Source of the DNA: Bimuria novae-zelandiae CBS 107.79
Lineage: Eukaryota; Ascomycota; Dothideomycetes; Pleosporales; Didymosphaeriaceae
NCBI GenBank assembly: GCA_010015655.1
Contig: ML976804.1
Span: 16,969 to 80,968 of the forward strand
Direction of reading: 5' to 3'
Length of the DNA: 64,000 nucleotides
In this document: in pieces, positions 55,677 to 64,000 of the stretch
Numbering within the stretch: the stretch's first letter is position 1
Layout of the letters: the number at the start of each line of letters is the position of its first letter
Translations under genes and position numbers: made by a program
The notes under the pieces: generated by a model
Seen by the model: the letters and a program-made list of their open reading frames with translations, nothing else
What the model was told of the DNA's origin: nothing
The model's database searches: none

Positions 55677-58600
55677 CCTAACCCAGGGCGGCTTAGAAAT
55701 GTTACCTAACATTTCGATAGCAGCGTTATTTTATTAGGGATAGAATATCCGCGCTAGCTACTTCCTGTGCGTACGTCTAAGAACGGGGGTAACATTTCGA
55801 AGATACTAAAGGTAACATTTCGATAGGTTCTCGCGGGCCAGTTTACCCCAACTTTAGACTCTAGATTTAGGGTTACGAGTTGCACGTCTTAGCCAATTTA
55901 CAGCGCTAGAAACTGTGTAGTTATTAGCGTTAAGGTTACGCGTTAGGGTTAGGGCAAACATAATAAGGCAACGATCAGACACCAGAGTTAATTCCAAGAT
56001 AAGGACCAACGTGTAGCAGAAGCAAAAACGCGTCGGAACGCAAAGAATTACAGGAGTTAAAATAGCTATATAGCGCGATAGATAGCTCGCAGGTAGCCAT
56101 AGTAACGTGCATTTAATTACTATTACCTAGTATCACGCATAACGCAGCCAGTAACCCGTTCCGTAACCTATATACTATGTAGTAACCAGTATAGTAAACC
56201 GTATAGTTATTAATAGTAGTAACGCGTCGCAGTAATCCATAACCTATTATAAAGCCTAGGGATTTGTTACAGCACCCATAACCCGTTTAGTAGCCTATAA
56301 CCTATTGCAGGAACCCATTAAAAACCCAGGCGTAGCAGCGTTAAGTCCGGTATTATAGTAGAAAGCAGCGTCGTAGGCAAGTATTTTAAATATTTGCCTA
56401 AGTATGCGTTAGTAATTTATAGAGAATGCAGGTATAGCGTTTTGCCTAGCCATGCTAGGAGCCATTTATAGCATGTCTATAAGGGGGTTAGACGCGAGCA
56501 AGCACAGTTAGTAGTTAATAAGCTTTAAAGTTAGGCTAGTATAATATAGTATGCCAGCGAGCTAGAAGTGCCTAGTTAGAGTATCGAACCTATTAGCCAG
56601 TTACTAGTATACACGGATGGGATAATGTACTAATTAGCCACAGGCCAGTGTTGCCAGATCGTTTGAAGTTTCCAGGGTATAAAGAACTATTAGCGAGAGG
56701 CCCACGATTGGTCGCTGGCAGGTAGAGGTGGCTATCCACGTTAATTAGAGAAGTAAGGCATATAATTACGCAGTAATTAAGGTTAGAGGCGCGTCTAATA
56801 CTAGCGGTTATTTGCCTAGGGCACCAGATCGCAGTATTTTAAGGTCTACTAACCTAAATTCACCCCCGAACCTATGGACGGCGAGGCCGGGTGGGTAAGC
56901 GTTGGCAGGAACATAGACGAGGCGTGGGCCAACCTGTAAAAGTAGGCCAAGATAACGATCCAGGATGGCGCGCGAGACGAGGTAAACCCGTAGCTAAAGT
57001 AGACTAGGTAGATGCTATATTTAGTAGGTATAAAGTAGCCTAAATTATTAGTAAGCGTAGAAGAGCCTAAAGCTAAAAAGGAGCCCGTTATAGCTACTAT
57101 ATAAGAAGCTATAGATAGATTGGCGCGATTTAGCCAGGCGTCCGTTATTCACCGCATGGGGATATTTATACGGTTAGAAGTAATCTAAATGGAGAAGCAC
57201 CAGACACGCTTTACGCTATTATAGCTATATATAGATAAGAAAGCGGTTAGGGACCATGCCTAACCATGGAAGTAGATATTAATGTTTTTTTGGCAAACGT
57301 AGTAAGCGCACGCGTGAAAGAGTCCTACGTACTGGTTTACCTAGCGGCAACGCGAGGCGTGGGAGGCGTTAGTAAAGGTGGCAGGAGGAGCGATAGAGGA
57401 GGAAGAAGAGGAAGAGATAAAAGAGATAGGAGATAAAGATATAAATAAGGTAATAATAGACAACGCAGATAGTGCGGTGGGGGAGATAGAGGCCAAGTAA
57501 GAGGTAAAGGAGGGTAAAATTATAAGTAAGCGTAAAGCGTTATTAAGTATTAAAAAATTATATTTAGCGTTTTGCGTCGCATTATTAAGGCAGTCTATTA
57601 CCCGTAAAAAGTATAATAGCCCGTTAGTGTGTGTATTAGCCATGTTAGGGGTAAAAGAGGATAGGTAGAAGGGCGCCGAGCAGTACCTGCCTATTTTATT
57701 AGCCATTATTAAGGTTACCTAGTTTATAGTAGTGTAGCAGGCGTTGGAATTATTAGATACATTCGTAGGAGATAACATTAATAGCAATAGCGTATACGAG
57801 AGCGATGGGAATAGCACCCAGCGATAGGGCTGACCAAAAGGGTGTTTACAGCACGTCTAGTAGATAATAGATAAGTTTATAGTGCGCAGTAGCCATAGCC
57901 CCATATAGTGGATATTGGATTTACGAACGTACGGGCTAAAGATCCATTATAATACGACGTTACGCGGCCACGTAGAGTGGGTAGGGCAGGACAAGTTATT
58001 ATACAAGAAGCTATAGTTTACTATAGCCTAGTTTCGCAGCATAGTGCACGGGCTAAGGGAGAAAAGTTGGTAATTATTAATAGAGGATTTATTATTTAGT
58101 AATAGCCCGTCCGCCAAGCCCGTCCCTAATATCCCGTGGGAGAGTTTGCGCGATAATCTAACTAATAAGTAATTAGGGTAAAATTTTTTAAAAGACCAGC
58201 GCACCCGCATGCCCGTAGACGGGAAGCGGTAGTTATATAAGCAGGTTAATTAGGACGCCTGGATTAGGGACTAGTTTATAAAACTAGGTACCTGTTCGGG
58301 CGTTAACTAGTAAGAGGTTAGGCGGTACATGGACCAAGTAGTTATATTTAGGGAGAAGTTAATCGCGTTAATACATATTATAGGCGGATAGCTAGCCAGG
58401 GGGCCCAAGATTATAAGCATCCGGCATAGTAACACGGTTAAAGGGGCCTACCATAATATATTTGTCGAGGATAGCAAGATAGTATTTATAATAAGATACT
58501 ATAAAGAGTATGCCATTAGCAGCAATATTAAGATTATTTACTAGTATTTACCGCGCGAGGTGGGCGAGTTAGTAGTGTATTATATATAGCTAGTGTTGCT

Positions 58601-61020
58601 ATTCTAGCAGTAGATAGAGGTAATAGTATGGGAGAAGGAGGCGATTTCGTCGCATATATAGTTAGCCAACCCTAATAAGCGCAAGTAGACGACGGACTAG
58701 TTATAAAAGGTGTTAAAACGCAAGACTAAGGTTAGATTAGGCTAGCTATTAATAATTACCACGTACTATAAGATTACTATTAGTATTAGTCGACGGTTTT
58801 TACGCGGGGCCACGGCATTTTAGCCAAAAGAAGGAGACAAAAGCAAGGTATAAAATAAAGAAAATACAATAGGGTTAGTAATAAATTTACAGGCTGGGCA
58901 CACGGCGCACGTGGCAGGTATAGTATACGCACGAGGCATTATAGAGCAGGCTAGGGCCATAGTAAATAGGCAATAGTAGTTTTAGACGTCGAGCACAGAC
59001 TAGCATTAGTTTTTAGGGTTTCTACCTAATAGTAGCGAGGAGGATAGGTGCAGGAAGCGAAAGAGGGCGCCATTTAAGAACGAGGCGAATAAGGCCAGGA
59101 TTAATTAGTGGGGAAGGTTAAGGAAGATAAACACGATCGAGTAGTTGCAGAGAATGGCAGGCAAGATAGCAACGTTTCAAAGCGTGTAGCGAGAGGCGAT
59201 GGATGCCATCGTGGGCGGAGAGAGCCCCGTGGTAGCAGTAATGCCAATAGGGGCGGGTAAGAGTATATTATTTATATTACTAGCGTGGGCCAAGTAGGGC
59301 GGCACGACTATCGTCGTCGTCCCGTTAATTACATTACAAGGCGACATAATGCGGCGGTGTAAGAAGCTAGGGATATCGTGTACAGCGTGGGAGAGCCGGC
59401 GCCCGCCTAACGCAGCTATAGTAGTATTAGTAACGCTCGAGTTAGTAGTTACGTAAGGGTTTACCACCTTCGTAAACTATTTAAGAGTAACATGGTAGTT
59501 AGACTAGATTATAATTAATAAGTGCCACGTAGTGTTAAACCGGTGGTACACGTTCCGCAAGCAGATACAGTAGTTAGGCAGGTTAGTAGCTACTAAGATA
59601 TAAATAGTGTTATTAACGGCAACGTTACTACTAAGTAAGGAGGACGAGTTGTTCTGGCAGATACATTTTAATCCTAACTAGGTTAAGGTGTTCTGGGCAG
59701 AGACGGCGCGGACGAACGTGGCATACTAAGTAATTAAAGTAGGAAGGGTAGTAAAAAAGTAAGAGGTAGAGGAAATAGTATTAGGCGTGGTGCGGTAGAA
59801 GTTACGCAAGTATAGGTAGGGTAAAGTAGTAATATATAGTAATTTAGTACGCAAGGTTAAGTTATTAGCGTAGTAGTTAGGATACCATGCGTATTACTAT
59901 AACGCCGTTAGCAAGGCAAGCATGTTAGAGGATTTTACGTCTAGTAGAGGGCGGGTGATTATTACCACAAGCGCGTTAAGTATAGGCGTTAATATCCCTA
60001 ATATCTAGTACATTGTCTATATTAATTGGCCGTTTTCCGTGTTGGATTACGCGCAGGAGAGCAGCTAGGCAGGACAAGATAGGGTATAGAGCAAGGTGGT
60101 TATAATCGTGCAGGAAGGGGCATAGCAAGCAGCCAAAGATAAGCAGGAGGAGAAGGAGCATGCGTTAGTACGAGCGTTGGCAGGAGAAGGCGAGCCGGCG
60201 ACGTGTAGGCGGGTAGTGTTGGGCGGGTATTTGGATCGCAGAGAAGCAGAGCGGGTAGGGTGTAAAGAGGGGGAAGAGAAATGCAATGTTTATAAAGGAG
60301 GTAAGGAGACAAAAGAGGAGGAGAGCGAGGGGGGTAGTGGCGGGGATAGTAGCGATAGAGAAGAGATAGACGTAGTCGAAGTAGAGAGGGAGAGGGAGAG
60401 GAAGAGAGAGGTAGAGAGGGAAGCAGTATAGCGTGCGTTCTGGTAATAGGAGTAGACACGACGGGGTCTACGATAGAGGTTTATGCAGGACTAGTAGGAG
60501 GCGTACGCTAGTATAGAATAGTTACGTAGTTAGTTAGCGTAGTGGGTAAATTAGTACAGGATATATAAGGGTGCGGGCGACGGATAGAGCGCACACGATA
60601 TTTAGTAATATTAGCAGGCAGAAAGCTAGTAGGCGCAGGAAATAATTAAGAAGATTAAGTAGGAGATCTGGTTCGCGCTATATTTGGGTTATTTTTAGTG
60701 TAGGGTGCCGCAGGAGATATGCCATCAATAGGAGGCGGACAATTAGGGGCGGTATTAGCGGTCAGCAGACAGCAGTTGCCAGTATTAGGGGGTTATTTTA
60801 GGTAGATTAATAGGGATTGTGTATGGGAGCAAGGACAGGTTATAGGAACGTTAGGTAGAGTAGTTAGTTAGCAAAGGGATTAATAGATCATATATAGAGG
60901 GGTTAATTCAATATTTAGGGGCAAAGCAGCCATTTGATTTTATAGAGAGTAACTACATAGTAGAGGAGTTTTGTTGGGTAACAAGATTATTAGCAGAGTA
61001 GGGTAGTAGTAGGTTATATA
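55677..61020 (+). pseudogene. TLH array unit E: full-length telomere-linked RecQ-type helicase, RIP-inactivated
   Basis: It starts CTAACCCAGGGCGGC with a diverged 5' flank and extra TAACC-rich repeats (56100-56335). Coding text runs from about 56340 to about 61010, about 1550 codons. In order: OrsD-like CxxC...H domain (about 56395-56830), middle region, Walker A PIGAGKSILFML (about 59246-59280), GTTIVVVPLITLQGD, DExH box as NKCHVVL (about 59517-59537), motif III LLTATLLL, motif IV VVIYSNLVRK, motif V TTSALSIGVNIPNI (about 59965-60005), motif VI AQESS-AGQDRV (about 60050-60085), and the Cys-rich tail VGCKEGEEKCNVYK. Known family role: subtelomeric RecQ-like helicases of debated function. In-frame stops and the lost acidic pair make it dead. 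Confidence 0.87.
56100..56335. repeat. Degenerate TAACCC-type repeats in the 5' flank of unit E
   Basis: At least five blocks of the form CAGTAACCCATAACCTATT with variants recur at irregular spacing. They are absent from the flanks of units B-D. Confidence 0.6.
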
Positions 61021-64000
61021 TAGAAGAATTAGAATTTTTTTTAAAAAATAGTTTTAATTAAAAGAGATAAAAAATAGTAAATAAGGAAATAAAAAGGAGA
61101 AAAGAAAGTAGAGAAAAGAAAATAAAGTAATTAGGTTAAAGGAAAAGTAGAAAAGAAAAGTAATATAGAAATAAAAAAGAATAATAGTTTTAAAAAAAAA
61201 GAAATTAGAAAAGTATAATAGAAAAAATAATTATAGAATAGTAAGGGTAGAAAAAATAGTTAGATTAAAAGAGGGGTTAAGAGAAAAGGAAGTAGTTAAG
61301 TAAGTAAGTAGTAAAAGAATAAGGAAAGAAGAGTAATGCAAAGAGAGTAAGTATTATAAAAAGATTATTATAAAAAAATAGAAAAAATTAGTTTTTTATA
61401 GAGAAAGGATAAGACAAGGTATTAGGTAAAAGAGGAAGAAAGAAAAATATAATATAAAAAAGATAGAAGTATTTTAATATAAAATAGTAAAGAAATATAG
61501 TTATAGTAGGTAAGAAAGTTAAAAGATATAAATAGAAAAAAAGGAGGAAGTAGAATTAAGTATAAAAAGTAGGGTTTTAAAGAATAAGAAATAAGTAATA
61601 ATAAGGGGAAAAATAAGTAGAAGGAAGTAAAAGAGGAGAAAGAATAAAAAAATTTTAAATTATTATAGGAAAAATAAAAGTATAAGTATATATAATTATA
61701 GTAAGAAAGAGTTAGAGGGTTATAATATAAAAAGGGTTAGAGTTTTATATATAAAAGAGTTAGAGGTTTTAGGTATAAAAGGATTAGGATTACAAAGTAT
61801 AAAAGTGTTAGGGTTATAAAGTATAAAAGGATTAGGGTTATAGAGTATAAAAGGGTTAGGGTTATAATATAAATAAGATTAGGGTTTTATAGATAAAAGA
61901 GTTAGAGGTTTTAGGTATAAAACGGTTAGAGTTATAAGGTATAAAAAGGTTAAAGTTTTAAAGTAAGGAAAGAGTTAGGGTTATAGATTTAAAAAAAGTT
62001 AGGGTTTTATAGTTAAGATAGGGTTAGGTTATAGGTTTAAAAAAAAGTAGAATTATATATATAGAAGAGAATAGAGTTATTAGAGTTAGAGTTAAGGTTA
62101 ATAAAAAAATAAAAGTATAATAGTTAAATTTTATAAAAAATAATATAAAAGAGTATAAAAGGAATATAGTTAGATAGGAAATTAAAAAAAAAAAAAAAAA
62201 ATTAAGAAAATAAAAATTAATTTAGTAAAATAAATAAAGTTAAATAAGGGGAAGATCAAAAAGAGTAAAAAAGAAATAAAAATAAAAAAAAGAAGAGAAG
62301 AAGGAAAAAAGAGTAAGAATAAAATATAAAAATATAATAAAATAATAAATATAGAAATAGAAAAGAAAAAGTAGATAGTTTAATTAATATTTAAGATAAG
62401 GGATAAGATTTAAGGTATAAAAAAATAAAAATTATATACAAATAATAGAGAAGTTAGGAAAAGGGTTAAAAAAAAAGAAAAAAAAGAAAAGAAAAGAAAA
62501 AGAAAAAAAATAGAATAAAATAAATAAAGAGTAGAAGAAAAAAGGGAGAAAGAAGAAAAGAAAATAAAAATAAAGAGAATAATTAATATATAATAAATAA
62601 GAATAGAAAAAAGAAAAAGAGATAATAAAGTAATTACAAAATAAAATAAATTATGTAAAAAAAATTAGGAAATTAATAAATAAAAAGATTTTAATATAGT
62701 ATAGAGAGGGCAAAAAGAAAAGAATAATATAATATAAAAAGAAATAAAAAGTAGAGGATAGTTATAAAGTAAGAGGAAAAAAGGGAAAAGTAAAATATAG
62801 AAAAAAAAAGGAAAAAGAAAATAAAGAAGAGTTTAGGAAAATGTAAAAAATTAGGGTTATAAATAAAGAATAATAGATAAGAATATAAGTTATATAGATA
62901 TAAAAATATAAAAACATTATAAGAAAGAAGAAAAAGAATAAAAAATTAAAAAAATTAGAGTTTAGTAGAATAGAAAAATAAAAATATAAAAAAGAATTAA
63001 TAGTAATAAGTAAAAGTGAGTAATAGAAATTAATAATAGAATAGTAAAAAGAGAATAATAGTAGTAGAGAAAATTTATTATAAGAAGAAGAAAAAGGAAT
63101 AGAAAGAATAAAATAGAAGAAATAGTAGAAAAGATAAAAGAGTAAGAAAAAGGAAATAATAAGTAATTAATTAAAAAAAAATAGGAAAAAGGGTATAGAT
63201 AAGATAGTAATTAATAAAAATATATAAAAAAGTAGATAAAAAATATTATATTAAATATAAAGTTTAAGAATAAAAAAAATATAGGTAAAGAAATAGATAT
63301 AAAGAGGGGAAACAATAGAGAGAGTAGTAGTTAGGTAGTAAAAAAGGTTAAAATAAAAATAATATAAGATTTATTAAGAAGAAAATATAAATAGATAAGA
63401 AAAAAAAAGGGGGTTATGGTTATAAATAAGGGTTAGGTTATACAGAAAGAAAGGGTTTAAGTTATAGAAAAATAAAGGGTTAGGGTTATAAAAAAAGGAA
63501 GGGTTAGGGTTATAAAAAAAGGAAGGGTTAGGGTTATAAAAAAAAGAGTTAGAGTTATAGAAAAAGAAATAGTTAGGGTAATAGAAAAAGAAAGGGTTAG
63601 GGTTAAAAAAAAACAGGTTAGGGTTATAAAAAGAAGAAGGGTTAGCGTGATAGAAAGAGAAATAGTTAGGATAATAAAAAGAAATAGAGATAAGGTTATA
63701 ATAATTAAGTAAAAAAAAAAGATAGAGAAGAATAGGTAATAAAGAATAAGAATATAAAATATATTAATAATAATATAGTATAATAAGTAGTATAAGTGAA
63801 TATAGAGAAGGAAAAGAATAAAAATATAAGTAAAATATATAAAAAGATAAAATAAAAAAAAGAGAAAGGTTATAGATAAAAAATAAGAGGATATAGGTTA
63901 GTTAATTAGATAGTTAGTTAGTTAGATTAGGGTTATTAGGGTTATAGTAGAAATTAGGGTTAGGGATTTAAAAAGATTAAAAGGGAAAAAAAGTAGAATA
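61021..64000. repeat. Nearly cytosine-free AT/purine-rich tract with degenerate telomere-like minisatellites
   Basis: No coding signal. I count roughly 15 C in about 2980 bases of the top strand, while G remains common (AG, GG, GT) and TG is rare. Blocks at about 61700-62040 and 63410-63660 repeat GGGTTAGGGTTATAAAA-like units of about 17-24 bp. The tract follows the TLH helicase end and reaches the end of the window. Confidence 0.8.

Noticed and set aside
60177..60431. Independent 84-residue protein rich in Arg and Glu
   Set aside because: It is the C-terminal part of the dead helicase unit E, in the same frame as the helicase motifs.
61690..63660. A true telomere array
   Set aside because: Repeats are degenerate and separated by A-rich spacers; there is no uninterrupted TTAGGG run.

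Overview
The window is nuclear DNA of a filamentous ascomycete (Pezizomycotina). The evidence is short GT-AG introns of about 40-60 nt with CTRAY branch sites, fungal-only families (CFEM/PTH11-type receptor, ENA sodium ATPase, NHA1-type antiporter, NLR-like STAND protein, OrsD/RecQ-type telomere-linked helicases), and a heavy repeat-induced point mutation (RIP) signature: AT-rich repeats in which CpA and TpG have become TpA. A dothideomycete is my best guess, at low confidence. The location looks subtelomeric.

Layout. 1-2510 is the 3' part of a RIP-killed telomere-linked RecQ-type helicase (TLH). It is followed by a C-poor AT-rich tract (2560-4380) with degenerate telomere-like GGGTTA repeats. 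4383-18185 is a gene-rich, normal-GC island: a Myb/SANT-like gene with a frameshift, an NLR remnant, an NHA1-type Na+/H+ antiporter and a divergently oriented ENA-type Na+-ATPase, then a decayed gene tail ending in a 17-bp minisatellite. 18990-28100 is a nest of transposons: a Fot1/pogo element with TIRs and TA duplications, a solo LTR inside a chromovirus chromodomain, two pogo C-terminal remnants, a second solo LTR, a MITE, and a Tc1/mariner element with 34-bp identical TIRs. 28764-36725 is a second gene island: an intact CFEM receptor, a LINE fragment, a tuberin-like fragment, a coiled-coil protein, a BTB protein and an NmrA-like oxidoreductase crossed by an assembly gap. 37157-42623 is a complete but RIP-mutated Ty1/copia element. 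43187-47479 holds a chromovirus fragment, two solo LTRs and a seven-exon gene whose introns mostly share a small inverted repeat. 48118-61020 is a head-to-tail array of four TLH units. The first three are cut at different 3' points, and each joins the next through a telomere-like CTAACCC. 61020-64000 is an almost cytosine-free purine-rich tract with degenerate TTAGGG-like motifs.

The two gene islands are mostly cemeteries of recent genes. The antiporter, the sodium ATPase, the BTB gene, the coiled-coil gene, the tuberin fragment and the 44.6-kb gene each keep exon structure and protein motifs, but carry one to four in-frame stops explained by C-to-T (or G-to-A) transitions, mostly in CpA context. 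The antiporter and the ATPase would both export sodium across the plasma membrane, so their joint inactivation suggests loss of a duplicated salt-tolerance pair. The CFEM receptor is the clearest intact gene.

Items most worth following are the TLH array with telomere-motif junctions, the near absence of cytosine on one strand at the right end, and the hairpin-bearing introns at 44.6-46.0 kb.
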